DNA of 64,000 nucleotides from Mayfieldus profundus (GTDB lineage Bacteria; Actinomycetota; Thermoleophilia; Solirubrobacterales; 70-9). The stretch spans positions 1 to 64,000 of the forward strand of contig JBBPIM010000008.1 in the NCBI GenBank assembly GCA_038040325.1. Direction: 5' to 3'. Of this stretch, positions 7,744 to 17,233 are shown one piece after another. Within the stretch, counting starts at the first letter, position 1, and each line of letters opens with the position of its first letter. The translations under genes were made by a program, and so were the position numbers. Under the pieces are notes generated by a model, which was not told the DNA's origin, searched no databases, and saw only the letters and a program-made list of their open reading frames with translations.

Positions 7744-8061
7744 CTAAACGCGGGTGTGATCGACGGTCAGCCGCCGCAGCGCGAGGCCCATCGACGTGAG
7801 GGCGATCGCCACCGCGGCGAGCGCGATCAGATCGAGCCCGGTGAAGGGCAGGCCGCCGACGACCTCCTTCTGCAGGCCGCTGTCGGGCGGCTGGGTGCTG
7901 GCCCCGCCGCCGGCCTCGTCCTTGTACTGGGCGGAGGTGGGATCACCGGACTGCCCCATGGCCGGAGCCGCGAACAGCAGCATGCCGGCCAGCGCCAGCA
8001 GCGTCGCGGCACGCGCGGCGCGGCTGTTGCGCATAGAAGTCCTTTCGGCGGTCACATTCAT
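7744..8061 (-). CDS. Small LPFTG-type sortase substrate
   Basis: 105 aa (96 aa if the ATG at 8034 is used). A signal peptide (ATLLALAGMLLFAAPAMG) is followed by ~30 exposed residues with few distinctive features. A classical cell-wall sorting signal follows: LPFTG at 71-75, a hydrophobic helix (LIALAAVAIALTSMGLAL) and a short basic tail (RRLTVDHTRV). By family a sortase would cleave between Thr and Gly. The exposed part is too short for a separate domain, so it may be a pilin-like or wall-linked peptide. The sortase at 3278 is the likely enzyme. Confidence 0.85.
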   Translation of the reverse strand: MNVTAERTSMRNSRAARAATLLALAGMLLFAAPAMGQSGDPTSAQYKDEAGGGASTQPPDSGLQKEVVGGLPFTGLDLIALAAVAIALTSMGLALRRLTVDHTRV

Positions 8062-8224
8062 TTGGCTGGTTTCTCACACGCGCCGGCAGAGGCTGCCCGG
8101 GGCGCGGTCGGATCAGTGTTGCATCTCCTATCGGCACCCGCGCCGCAGAGCAAAAGCACGCAAGCCGGTTGCAGACTCGTACTTTCGGCCATCGACGGCA
8201 GTGCAGGCACGCCGATCCCCCTGA

Positions 8225-10219
8225 CTAGGCCCCCTCGATCCGCCTGTCCAGCCTCCGCGCCGCCGGGTCTGCCGGGTTCAGCCAGAGCGCCGCCTCGATC
8301 TCGAGCCGGGCGGCTGCCGGGTTCCGGCCCGCATAGAGCTGAGCCAACAGGAAGTGCGCGGCAAAGCGATCCGGCTGGCGTTCGACTGCCTCGTCCAGGG
8401 AGTCAAGTGCCCGCTCGCGGTCCCCCAGCTTCGCCGCGATCGCCCCCTCGTAGAGCAGCGGCGCGACGGCGAACGGGTTCAACGACGCGGCCCGGTCGAA
8501 GTCCCGGGACGCGAACAGAGTCTTCTCCTGCCACTCGTCGTAGGCACGATTGAAGTAGCGCTCGGAGAAGAACAGCGGCACCGTAGCCGCGAGCACCAGT
8601 GCGGTCACCGCGGCCGCGCCGATGCGGGCCCGGCGGAAGCGCTGTGCCGGGCTCAGCACCGAGGGCGCCGCCACCGCTCCCAGCATGAACATCACCGCAG
8701 CGGTCAGGGCCGGGTAGTGCCAGAACCAGTCGTAGGAGCTCTGCGTCAGCCACTGGGCGCCGGAGGCCACCCCCCCGGCCCCCAGCGCAGCCGCGGTCGG
8801 ACCGAGGCGCCGGGAACGCATAGCGGCCGCCGCGGCGGCGACCAGGAAGAGCAGCAGCAGCAGCAGGCCGGGCAGGCCCAGCTCGGAGAACATCAGCAGC
8901 TCCAGGCTGTGCGGATCCTTCGGCGATTCGGGACTGTCGCGTTCCTGCAGGTAGGCGATCTCGAATGCGCCGGCGCCGCCTCCCAGCACCGGGTCGTCGG
9001 CGCCCTCGTCCAGGGCGACGCGCCAGAAGTCCCGGCGGTTCGACCCGACGTTGACCCCGAAGCGCGTGCCCTGCGTGCTGAAGTCGGGAAGCCCGCCCGC
9101 CTCGAACTCACTGACGCGCTGATCGACGAAATGGACCGGCCCACCGCGCTCGGCGACGATCAGCTTGCCGGCCACCACCACCGCGGCGATCGTCACTACG
9201 GCGGCTACCCGCGACAGACGGGCCGCCCGGGCACCGCCCAGATCGAACCGCAGCTCGAGGGTGCGCATCGCCAGCGCGGCCAGCACCACCGATGCCACCG
9301 AGGCCACCGCGATGGCCGCCGCAGCGTCGTGCAGCAGCGGGACGGCGCTGGCGCCGGGAACCTCGTGCCGGAAGACGTCGAGCAGGAAGGGCAGCGCCGC
9401 CAACACCGGCACCGCGGCGAGACCGACGTGGACCCCCGCACGCAGGCGCCGTGGGGAGAGCACGATGAACACCAGCAGGGCGACCGCGGCGGCGGGCAGC
9501 GAGCCCCTGCTCTGGCAAAGCACGACCAGCCCCAGCAGCATCGTCGCCGAGCCGACCATCAGCGCCCGCAGCGACCAGTGGGCGCGGCTCTCGGCAGCCA
9601 GCGCCAGCGTCGGCCAGACGCAGATCAGAAAGAAGGACGCGTTCGCGTTGCGGTAGCCGATCGGGAAGAACAGCGTCGCATCGCCGTGCAACAGTGCGCT
9701 CGCGTCGGTCTCGGTCGCGATCGTGACGACGGTCGCCACCCCGACCGCGGCCCCCGCGGCCGCCACGGGGGCCAGCCCCAGCAGCATCCGCGGGCCGAGC
9801 AGGTTGCAGGTCCAGAGGCCGAGCAGGAAGACCGCCGCGTAGAGGAAGGCCTGGCCGAAGTCGAACACCGCACCCTCCCTGCTCGGGGTCCAGAGGGTCG
9901 ACAGCAGGGTCCACGCCGCGATCAGCAGCAGCGCGAGTAGGGCCAGGCCCGCGAACCCGCGCGGGCGGGCCCGCAGCGGGGCGGCCGCCAGCAGCAGGAT
10001 CAGCAGCGCCAGCAGGACCATCGCCCCCGGGTAGAAGACGGTGCCGAAGTAAGCGCCCTCCTTGAAGCCCCACCAGGCGAGCACCACCGCGACGACGCCA
10101 AGCACCAGCGCCGCGGGGCCCACACCGGCGATGGCACCGCGAACGAGCCCGGCAACTCCACGCGAACGCCCGGCCGGCGCCGGCTCGCCTGGCGTGGGCT
10201 CGGTCCGCGCGGCGTACAT
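8225..10219 (-). CDS. O-antigen ligase/polymerase-like membrane protein with TPR tail
   Basis: 664 aa. About a dozen hydrophobic helices from residue 28 on, with a large periplasmic loop around 350-430 (GGGAGAFEIAYLQERDSPESPKDPHS, a Wzy_C-like position with conserved His). The C-terminal ~110 residues hold tetratricopeptide-like repeats (DFDRAASLNPFAVAPLLYEGA; ALDSLDEAVERQPDRFAAHF; LEIEAALWLNPADPAARR). The O-antigen ligase/Wzy family with TPR tails polymerises or ligates lipid-linked sugars at the outer face of the membrane. Divergent from the Wzz-kinase gene across a 107-bp region. The specific substrate is unknown. Confidence 0.88.
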   Translation of the reverse strand: MYAARTEPTPGEPAPAGRSRGVAGLVRGAIAGVGPAALVLGVVAVVLAWWGFKEGAYFGTVFYPGAMVLLALLILLLAAAPLRARPRGFAGLALLALLLIAAWTLLSTLWTPSREGAVFDFGQAFLYAAVFLLGLWTCNLLGPRMLLGLAPVAAAGAAVGVATVVTIATETDASALLHGDATLFFPIGYRNANASFFLICVWPTLALAAESRAHWSLRALMVGSATMLLGLVVLCQSRGSLPAAAVALLVFIVLSPRRLRAGVHVGLAAVPVLAALPFLLDVFRHEVPGASAVPLLHDAAAAIAVASVASVVLAALAMRTLELRFDLGGARAARLSRVAAVVTIAAVVVAGKLIVAERGGPVHFVDQRVSEFEAGGLPDFSTQGTRFGVNVGSNRRDFWRVALDEGADDPVLGGGAGAFEIAYLQERDSPESPKDPHSLELLMFSELGLPGLLLLLLFLVAAAAAAMRSRRLGPTAAALGAGGVASGAQWLTQSSYDWFWHYPALTAAVMFMLGAVAAPSVLSPAQRFRRARIGAAAVTALVLAATVPLFFSERYFNRAYDEWQEKTLFASRDFDRAASLNPFAVAPLLYEGAIAAKLGDRERALDSLDEAVERQPDRFAAHFLLAQLYAGRNPAAARLEIEAALWLNPADPAARRLDRRIEGA

Positions 10220-10296
10220 GACGCCAAGCTACTGAACGCCCCTGACCGGATCGGGCTCTGCCTGGCCGCCTGTAACAATGCGCCCGCAGGACGTCC

Positions 10297-10315
10297 CTCC
10301 TTCGCACCGAAGGAG
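10297..10315 (+). promoter_or_regulatory. RBS-sequestering hairpin before the Wzz-kinase gene
   Basis: CTCCTTCG (10297-10304) and CGAAGGAG (10308-10315) form a perfect 8-bp stem with loop CAC. The 3' arm contains AAGGAG, the apparent Shine-Dalgarno of the GTG at 10327. Folding would hide the ribosome site, so translation may depend on unfolding. A second weak site, GAGG (10319-10322), lies outside the hairpin. Confidence 0.5.
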
Positions 10316-10326
10316 CTTGAGGATTC

Positions 10327-11883
10327 GTGCGCGAGCAGAGCGAAATCAGGGACACGGACTGGCGCCAGCCTCTCGAGGAACAGGAGGGGCTGAAGCGCTA
10401 TGTGGAAACCATCCGCGAGCGGATCTGGCTGATCTTCGCCACGGTCGTGATCACGACGGGAATAGCGGTCCTCTACGTATTCACGGCGACCAAGATGTAC
10501 GACGCAGATGCCGCCCTGCTGGTGACGCCGGTGACCGGCGACAACCCGGTCTTCGCCAGCCTCGGGCTGCTCCGCGAGTCCAGCGACCCCACCCGCGACG
10601 TCCAGACCGCCTCCCAGCTCGTGACCAACGTCGAGATTGCGGGGCGGGTCAAGAAGGCGCTTGACTCCGGCGAAACTCCCGAGGTCCTGCTCAGCAAGGT
10701 CACCGCCGAGCCGGTCGCCCAGTCGAGCATCGTCTCGGTCGTGGCCCGCGATACTTCCCCGGACGGCGCGGCCGACCTGGCCAACGCCTTTGCGCGCACC
10801 GCGGTGGCGAACCGCACCGACCGGATGCTCCGCCAGATCGATGACCAGCTCCCGCGGCTGCGGGCCCAGGCCTCCGAAGTGTCCGGCACGGCCACCGAGA
10901 ATCCGGTGGCCGACCAGATCGCCCTAATGGAGGTGCTGCGCAGCGGGCCCGACCCGACGATACGGCTCGAGACTCCGGCAACCATGCCGACCCGTCAGGC
11001 CTCCCCTCGACCGGTGCTGAGCGCGGCCGGTGCGCTGATGGCAGGCCTGATCCTCGGCCTCGGGGCCGCCTTCGCCTTCCAGGTGCTCGACCCGCGCCTG
11101 CGCCGCGAGGCGCAGCTGCGCCGCCTCTACCGGCTGCCGATCCTGGCCCGGATCCCGAAGGAGCAGGGCCGGTCCGCGGAGAAGCCGCTGAGCCCGCGCC
11201 GGGTCTCCCCGGTCACGGCCGAGGCCTACCGCACGCTGCGCGCCACCCTGATGGCAAGAGAGAGCACGACGCCGGGGCGGGCGAGAACGATCCTCGTCAC
11301 CGGCTCGTCCCCGTCGGAGGGCAAGACGACCACCGCCGTAAACCTCGCCACCTCGCTCGCCCTATCCGGAAAGCGGGTGATCCTGATCGAGTCCGACCTG
11401 CGCCGGCCGGTGCTCGGCGACGTCCTCGACGTCCACCCGGAGCATGGCGGCGTGGTCAGCGTCCTGATCGAGAACACGACGCTGGATCAGGCGCTGACGC
11501 CCACGCCCGGCTACGGCAGCAACCTGCAGCTGCTGCTGGCCGACTACGAGGGGGGCTGGATTACCGAGCTCTTCTCGATCCCGGCGGCGGACCGGTTGCT
11601 CGAGGAGGCACGGGGCATGACCGACTACGTGATCATCGACTCTCCGCCGCTCAACGAAGTGGTGGACGCGCTGCCGCTTGCCCGCCAGGCCGACGACGTG
11701 CTGATAGTCGCCCGCATCGGCACCACCCGCCTCGACAAGCTGGCACGGCTCGGGGAGCTGCTCGCCGAGAGCGGGGTCAGACCGGTCGGGTTCACGGTCG
11801 TGGGCACCGAGCGACCGAGGCGCGGCGAGTACCATTACTACGAAGCCGCAGTCTCGGAGGAGCAGGGCGTCGCGGTCGGCTGA
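10327..11883 (+). CDS. Wzz-fused bacterial tyrosine kinase (CpsCD/Wzc type)
   Basis: 518 aa. The N-terminal Wzz domain is bounded by two transmembrane helices (about 35-55 and 235-255) with the periplasmic chain-length region between. The cytoplasmic BY-kinase domain has Walker A GSSPSEGKTT (about 327-336), Walker A' IESDLRRP (about 353) and Walker B VIIDSPP (about 434), and ends with a short Tyr-containing tail (YHYYEAA) for autophosphorylation. By family it controls polysaccharide chain length and export. First gene of the plus-strand exopolysaccharide run. GTG start with AAGGAG 11 bp upstream inside a hairpin. Confidence 0.93.
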   Translation: MREQSEIRDTDWRQPLEEQEGLKRYVETIRERIWLIFATVVITTGIAVLYVFTATKMYDADAALLVTPVTGDNPVFASLGLLRESSDPTRDVQTASQLVTNVEIAGRVKKALDSGETPEVLLSKVTAEPVAQSSIVSVVARDTSPDGAADLANAFARTAVANRTDRMLRQIDDQLPRLRAQASEVSGTATENPVADQIALMEVLRSGPDPTIRLETPATMPTRQASPRPVLSAAGALMAGLILGLGAAFAFQVLDPRLRREAQLRRLYRLPILARIPKEQGRSAEKPLSPRRVSPVTAEAYRTLRATLMARESTTPGRARTILVTGSSPSEGKTTTAVNLATSLALSGKRVILIESDLRRPVLGDVLDVHPEHGGVVSVLIENTTLDQALTPTPGYGSNLQLLLADYEGGWITELFSIPAADRLLEEARGMTDYVIIDSPPLNEVVDALPLARQADDVLIVARIGTTRLDKLARLGELLAESGVRPVGFTVVGTERPRRGEYHYYEAAVSEEQGVAVG

Positions 11884-11926
11884 CCGGCGTCAGCGGCACG
11901 CCAAATCGGGCTGCGACAATGGCCGC

Positions 11927-13294
11927 GTGAGCACCACAGCACCGCGAAGCGACACGTTGCTGCTCGGCGGCCTTGGGCTGCTCGCCGTGCTGACCGGCTT
12001 GCTTGCTGGGATCGACGCCCGAATAGCGATTGCGGCGGCGCTCGGCATCGCCTTTGCCCTGGCCGCGCTCGCCGATCTCACGATTGGGCTGGCGCTTTTT
12101 ACGTTCCTCAGCTTCCTCGTATACCTCCCCAACTTCGCTGGCACGGTAAGCATCATCAAACTGGCCGCCCTTCCCCTGCTGATCTCATGGCTCGCGCTGG
12201 TCACCCGCGAAGGGAGTTCACAGAGGACGTTCGCCGGCGTCCACCCGGCCATCTCGCTGACCATGGTGCTTTTCCTCGCCTGGACGGCACTCGGCTACGT
12301 CTGGGCCGAGGATGGAAACGCGGTCCTGACCTCGGTGTTTCGCTATGCGCTTCTGCTGATTCTGGTCTTTGTGGTCTACACGGCTGTGGAGAAGGAAAGG
12401 GACGTTACCTGGATCACCGCTGCCATGGTCCTCGGCGCACTTGCCGCGGCCGTCTATGGCTTCGTCGGTCCGCAGCAGGCGGCGTATGGGGAGCTCGAAC
12501 GTTTGAGCGGCACCCTGGGCAACCCCAACAACCTGGCGCCAGCCCTGGTTCTGGGAGTGGGACTCAGTGGTGGCCTAGCGGCGATCACCAAGACCTCGCT
12601 CGCGCGCGGCGCGATCGTCGGGGCCGGCGGCATTTGCCTGATCGCCCTTCTTCTAACCGGTTCGCGAGGCGGCCTGATCGGCCTCGCGGCGATGCTGATC
12701 GGTTTCGTGGCCCTCGCCAGAGGCAGGCGTCTTGCAATCACCCTGGCCACCGTCACGGTCCTGCTGGGAGTGGTTGGTTATGTCGCCATGGCTGCGCCGG
12801 AGGAGAGCCGAGAGCGGATCATCCATCCGGGAACCGGATCGGGACGCACCGACCTCTGGACGGTCGGCGGCAGGATGGTCAGCGCCAACCCGGTCAACGG
12901 CGTCGGCGCGGGCAATTTCCCTGTCACGTCGATCCATTACCTGCTGCGCCCCGGATCGCTGCCGAACGACCAGTACATCGCCGATACACCGAAGGCCGCC
13001 AGCAACATGTACCTCGAGGTTCTCGCGGAGCTTGGCATTATCGGCGCGATCCTCTTTCTCACCCTGATCATCTTCTTCCTTGGCTGCTCACTCGCTGCTC
13101 TATCCAGATTCCGAAGGTTGGCCGAATGGCGATTACAGGCGCTGACCACGGCGATCGCCGCCTCGCTGATCGGATTACTGGCAGCCGATATCTTCACCTC
13201 GGGGGGGTACGCGAAGGAGCTTTGGCTGCTGCTCGGGCTCGGCCCGGCGCTGCTGGCGATGGCCAATCGGATGGAGCCGACCGCTGCCACCTAG
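11927..13294 (+). CDS. O-antigen ligase/polymerase family protein
   Basis: 455 aa from GTG 11927. Roughly eleven hydrophobic helices; a large loop after residue ~290 contains GTGSGRTDLWTVGGRM and NPVNGVGAGNF, the conserved Wzy_C signature (Arg plus GxGxGNF). By family it polymerises or ligates undecaprenyl-linked repeat units at the outer membrane leaflet surface. Unlike the protein at 8225-10219 it has no TPR tail, so two different ligase/polymerase proteins flank the Wzz-kinase. Same strand and order as kinase, flippase and glycosyltransferases, so probably one operon. Confidence 0.9.
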   Translation: MSTTAPRSDTLLLGGLGLLAVLTGLLAGIDARIAIAAALGIAFALAALADLTIGLALFTFLSFLVYLPNFAGTVSIIKLAALPLLISWLALVTREGSSQRTFAGVHPAISLTMVLFLAWTALGYVWAEDGNAVLTSVFRYALLLILVFVVYTAVEKERDVTWITAAMVLGALAAAVYGFVGPQQAAYGELERLSGTLGNPNNLAPALVLGVGLSGGLAAITKTSLARGAIVGAGGICLIALLLTGSRGGLIGLAAMLIGFVALARGRRLAITLATVTVLLGVVGYVAMAAPEESRERIIHPGTGSGRTDLWTVGGRMVSANPVNGVGAGNFPVTSIHYLLRPGSLPNDQYIADTPKAASNMYLEVLAELGIIGAILFLTLIIFFLGCSLAALSRFRRLAEWRLQALTTAIAASLIGLLAADIFTSGGYAKELWLLLGLGPALLAMANRMEPTAAT

Positions 13295-13366
13295 CGCCGG
13301 GCGGCCAGTCGGCGACGTGATGGGCCGCGGCCGGCACCGAGAGTTCGTCGACCGCCAGCCGGAGTC

Positions 13367-14893
13367 TTGACCGGAGCCCCCAGCGGCGATCTCGCCCCGG
13401 GGCACGGGCCGGCGCGAAACACCCTCTTCTCACTTGCCACCCAAGCGGTGGGAGCTGTCTTCACGATCGTCCTGACGCTGTTCCTGGTCCGAGAGCTGGG
13501 ACCCACCGACTACGGAGTCCTTGCTCTTGCGGTGAGTGTGGGAGCGATCGTGCTGATCGCCTCCGACCTCGGGATCTCGCAGTCGATGTCCCGGTTCGCT
13601 GCCGAGAAGCCTCGGGATCGGATGCACGCCGCAGCCGTGCTCCGCACGGCTCTCGACCTGAAGCTGATCGCTTCGGCGGTGGCGACGGTCGCGCTGATCC
13701 TCCTGGCACCCGTGATCGCCGATGCCTACGACACGCCATCGCTGACCCTGCCGCTGCGATTGATCGCGATAGCCGTAGCTGTTCAAGGGATAGCCGGCAT
13801 CTTTCAGTTCTGGTTTACGGCGCTCGGCCGGGTCTCGCTCAACCTTTGGACCGGCTTGGTCAAAAGCTCGGTGGAGGCGACGGCGAGCATCGGCCTCGTC
13901 CTGCTCGGCGCCGGCGCGGCGGGGGCCGTCGGGGGCCGGGCGATCGGCTGGGCGACAGCCGGGATTCTGGCCGCGGCACTTGCGCTCCGGGTCACCGGCT
14001 GGAAGGCGCTGCGGGATGCCGGTAGCAGACAGTTCCCGGCCCGCCGGATAGCCGGCTACGGCGCCGCGATGCTGGTGATCAACGGGGTGATGGCGATCTT
14101 CGAACGCGTCGACGTGCTGATCATCGGTGCGATGCTGGACACGGCCTCGGCCGGCCTCTTCGAAGCCGCCGCCCGGATCCTCACCTTCCTCGTGTATCCC
14201 GCGATCGCGGTGGCGACGGGTTTTACCCCCCGGCTCGCGCGAGGTTCTCGGTCGCAGGCCGATTCGGCTCGCTTCATCGCGGCGTTCAGGTACACGGTCC
14301 TCCTCTACCTGCTGCTCGCCGCCCCGGTCCTGGTCTGGGCCGAGCCGATCGTGCGATTGGTATTGGGCGACGAATACTCCGACTCGGCGCCGGTCTTGCG
14401 GGCACTGGCGCCGACCGTGGTCCTGTTCGGGCTCGCCACGGTGCTCCAGACAGCAGCCAACTACCTCGGCGAAGCCAGGCGCCGGATACCGCTGGCGATC
14501 GGGGCGCTGCTTGTCAACGTGGTGATCGACCTGGTGCTCGTTCCCCCGATCGGCATCGTCGCGGGCGCGATCGGCACCGGCGCCGCCATGACCCTCTACA
14601 CGGGAGGTCACGCGTGGATCTGCCAGCGCGCCCTGGAGACCCCGTTCTCGGGCCTCGCGATCATCGTCGGCCGGGGCCTGATCGCCGCGGCTGTCGCCGC
14701 CCTCGTGCTGCTCGCCGCCGGGACGCATCACCTCAGCGCCTTCGCCTGGATCGCGGGCTCGGTGGCCGCGACGTTTGCCTATCTCGCCGTGCTGCTGCTG
14801 CTTCGAGAGCTGAGCATTGGCGAGCTGCGGTCGTTGGTTCGACGCCTCCGCCTCCCGTTCAGCCGTGAGAGCAGCCCGCCGGGGGCCGGCTGA
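13367..14893 (+). CDS. Polysaccharide flippase (Wzx/MOP superfamily)
   Basis: 508 aa from a TTG at 13367. Twelve to fourteen predicted helices; the first segment TLFSLATQAVGAVFTIVLTL followed by GPTDYGVLALAVS is the typical start of the oligosaccharide flippase family, and the middle helices include RVDVLIIGAMLDTASAGLFEA. By family it moves lipid-linked sugar repeats across the cytoplasmic membrane. The 72-bp gap from the upstream gene has no visible terminator. Reading frames on the opposite strand here are codon-bias shadows. Confidence 0.9.
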   Translation: MTGAPSGDLAPGHGPARNTLFSLATQAVGAVFTIVLTLFLVRELGPTDYGVLALAVSVGAIVLIASDLGISQSMSRFAAEKPRDRMHAAAVLRTALDLKLIASAVATVALILLAPVIADAYDTPSLTLPLRLIAIAVAVQGIAGIFQFWFTALGRVSLNLWTGLVKSSVEATASIGLVLLGAGAAGAVGGRAIGWATAGILAAALALRVTGWKALRDAGSRQFPARRIAGYGAAMLVINGVMAIFERVDVLIIGAMLDTASAGLFEAAARILTFLVYPAIAVATGFTPRLARGSRSQADSARFIAAFRYTVLLYLLLAAPVLVWAEPIVRLVLGDEYSDSAPVLRALAPTVVLFGLATVLQTAANYLGEARRRIPLAIGALLVNVVIDLVLVPPIGIVAGAIGTGAAMTLYTGGHAWICQRALETPFSGLAIIVGRGLIAAAVAALVLLAAGTHHLSAFAWIAGSVAATFAYLAVLLLLRELSIGELRSLVRRLRLPFSRESSPPGAG

Positions 14894-14909
14894 GCGATAA
14901 TTCCGCGCT

Positions 14910-16019
14910 TTGCAAAGCTCCCGGGGTCGAATACTGATGGTGGTGCGCCCGAGTAAGGGTGGCGCCTTCGGGCACGTACAGCGCCTCAGCCGGCAACTGG
15001 GCATGCGGGGCTACGAATGCGCCGTCTGCGGTCCGCACGACGACCTGGCGGGCGATCTCGAACCGACCATGTTTCACATCGACATTCCCCGCCGCCCCCA
15101 TCCGATCCGGCACGCCGCCTCGGCGGCCCGCCTCGGCGGCGTCTACAGGGAGTTCAGGCCGCATGTCGTCCATGCCCACGGCTCACAGGGCGGAGTCGTC
15201 GCCCGCCTCGCGAGGCTGACCCGGCCGCGCCAGCCGGTCGTCTTCACACCCCACAACTACGCCTTCAAGAATCAATTCAATCCGCTCCAGCGCCGCCTTT
15301 ACCGATCGATCGAGACAGCACTGGCCCCGCTGGCGACAAGGGTCATCTGCGTCTGCGAGGCGGAACGCCGGATAGCCGCGAGCATCGGGCCATCGAAGCG
15401 GACGCGGGTCGTCTACAACGGCATCGAGCCGCTGGCCGCTGCCGCGCCAGACCCCGAGATCGCTCGCTTGAGCGAGGCGGGCCCACTGATCTGCACGGTC
15501 GCCGAACTGCAGCTGCCGAAGGGGGTCACGACGCTGATCGCCGCCATGCCGCTCGTTCTGGAGCGATTTCCGGCCGCCAGGCTGGTGGTGGCGGGTGACG
15601 GTGTCGAGCGGCAGAGCCTGGAACGCCAGATCGTCGACTTGGAGGTCGCCGAGCGGGTGCACCTACTGGGCTCGATCGATAACGTCGCGGGCCTGCTCGG
15701 CGCCTCCGCCATCTTCGTCCAACCGGGGTGGTCCGAGTCCTTCCCGTATTCGATGCTCGAAGCGATGGGGATGTCAATGCCGATCGTCGCCACCGATGTC
15801 GGTGGGGTCGGCGAAGCGATCGAGGACCGGGAGACGGGACGCCTGGTGCCTGCCCAGGACCCGATCGCGCTGGCGCGGGCCACCATCGACCTGCTGGCAG
15901 ATCCGGAGCTTGCCGGAGCCCTCGGCCGGGCGGCGCGCGATCGGATGCTGTCGCGGTTTGGGCTCGAGAGGATGGTCGATGAGACGCTCGGGGTCTATCG
16001 GGAGATCGGGCTGCCGTGA
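14910..16019 (+). CDS. GT4 glycosyltransferase
   Basis: 369 aa from TTG 14910. GT-B fold: the N-terminal half has RILMVVRPSKGGAFGHVQRL (donor-independent Gly-rich loop) and VVHAHGSQGG. The C-terminal half has VVYNGIE, RLVVAGDGVERQSLE, FVQPGWSESFPYSMLEAMG (the EX7E retaining-transferase region) and PIVATDVGGVGEAI. By family it adds a sugar from a nucleotide donor to a lipid-linked acceptor on the cytoplasmic side. Its stop overlaps the next gene by GTGA. Sugar specificity cannot be told. Confidence 0.92.
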   Translation: MQSSRGRILMVVRPSKGGAFGHVQRLSRQLGMRGYECAVCGPHDDLAGDLEPTMFHIDIPRRPHPIRHAASAARLGGVYREFRPHVVHAHGSQGGVVARLARLTRPRQPVVFTPHNYAFKNQFNPLQRRLYRSIETALAPLATRVICVCEAERRIAASIGPSKRTRVVYNGIEPLAAAAPDPEIARLSEAGPLICTVAELQLPKGVTTLIAAMPLVLERFPAARLVVAGDGVERQSLERQIVDLEVAERVHLLGSIDNVAGLLGASAIFVQPGWSESFPYSMLEAMGMSMPIVATDVGGVGEAIEDRETGRLVPAQDPIALARATIDLLADPELAGALGRAARDRMLSRFGLERMVDETLGVYREIGLP

Positions 16020-17224
16020 TCGCTGCCGAGCCGGAGGGCCGGCCGACGATGGCGCCCCCCCGTGTCCTGCATGTGATCACCGGCCTCGCCCACGGGGGCG
16101 CCGAGATGCTGCTCGTCCGCATGTTGGATGAATTGGGGGATGAACGCGCCGGCCACTCGGTTCTCTCGCTGAGACCTCGCTGGCCCCTTGCGGAACAGAT
16201 CGAAGAAATGGGTGTTCCGGTTCACGCGCTCGGGATGAGCGGGGTACCGACTCCGGCCGACATATTCCGTCTCGGACGATTCCTGCGGAGAACCCCCGTG
16301 GACGTGATCCAGACCTGGATGCTGCACTCGAACGTCCTTGTCGGGCTAACCGCGCGCATCGTCGGCAGGTCCCCCGTCGTATGGGGGGTCCATGTCACCG
16401 ACGTCAGCCGTTCGATTCAAGGCACCAAGGCGGTCCTCCTGCAGCGTCTCGAGGCGCTCTGCTCCTGGTTCGTCCCATCGTGCATCGTTGCCTGCTCGGT
16501 GAGCGCCCACCGGGTGATGGACAGGCTGCGTTACCGGCGCCGACGCATTGTCACGATCCTCAACGGCTTCGATGTTGCGCAGTTCAAGCCCGATCCCACC
16601 GCCCGCAGCGAGGTTCGCGGTGAGCTCGGCATCTCACCGACGACGGTGGTCGTCGGTCACGTAGCCCGGTTCCATCCGATGAAGGATCACCCCACCCTGC
16701 TCGCCGCCGCCGGAAAGGTCCTCGACCAGGTTCCAGATCTTCGCTTTGTCCTTGTCGGAGACGGCGTCACCGCCGACAACCCCGAGCTGCGGGCGCTGGC
16801 CGCGCCGCTGGGAGATCGAGTAATGATGCTCGGGCGGCGCACTGACATGCCGCGGCTCCTCAACGCCTTCGACCTGGCGGTCCAGTCTTCGTCGATCGGG
16901 GAGGCCCTCCCGCTCGTGATCGGAGAGGCGATGGCGACTGGATTACCCGTGGTCTCGACCCGGGGTGGGGATGCGGAGGACCTGATCGCAGATGCCGGAA
17001 CGACAACTCCGGTTGGCGACCCGACAGCGCTCGCCGAGGCGATGATCGGGTTGATCGCCATCGATCCCGAGCAGCGCGCGGAGCTGGGGGGGCGAGGTCG
17101 AGCGCGAATCAGCGACCGGTACGCGATGCGGCGGATGGTCGAGGGGTATCGAAAGACATGGGCCGAAGTGTCCTCTGCGGACGACCCCGCGTCGCATCCT
17201 CCCGTGGAAGCCAGCGCGAGCTAA
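16016..17224 (+). CDS. GT4 glycosyltransferase
   Basis: 402 aa from GTG 16016, overlapping the previous stop (GTGA). GT-B fold with VLHVITGLAHGGAEMLL at the N terminus, TILNGFDVAQFKPD, VGHVARFHPMKDHPTLL, and the EX7E-type segment SSIGEALPLVIGEAMATG, then PVVSTRGGDAEDLI. Second consecutive GT4 of the exopolysaccharide run and its last gene; the next gene (argD) is convergent 9 bp away, so a terminator must lie within the coding ends or be absent. Confidence 0.92.
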   Translation: MIAAEPEGRPTMAPPRVLHVITGLAHGGAEMLLVRMLDELGDERAGHSVLSLRPRWPLAEQIEEMGVPVHALGMSGVPTPADIFRLGRFLRRTPVDVIQTWMLHSNVLVGLTARIVGRSPVVWGVHVTDVSRSIQGTKAVLLQRLEALCSWFVPSCIVACSVSAHRVMDRLRYRRRRIVTILNGFDVAQFKPDPTARSEVRGELGISPTTVVVGHVARFHPMKDHPTLLAAAGKVLDQVPDLRFVLVGDGVTADNPELRALAAPLGDRVMMLGRRTDMPRLLNAFDLAVQSSSIGEALPLVIGEAMATGLPVVSTRGGDAEDLIADAGTTTPVGDPTALAEAMIGLIAIDPEQRAELGGRGRARISDRYAMRRMVEGYRKTWAEVSSADDPASHPPVEASAS

Positions 17225-17233
17225 GCGGGATCC

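Noticed and set aside
8354..9940. Long plus-strand frame of 528 codons opposite the O-antigen ligase gene
   Set aside because: Arg/Gly/Gln-rich, no recognisable domain; a GC-bias shadow of the real minus-strand membrane protein. The same holds for the long opposite frames at 13430-15004 (minus), 38114-40171 (plus) and 49161-51257 (plus).
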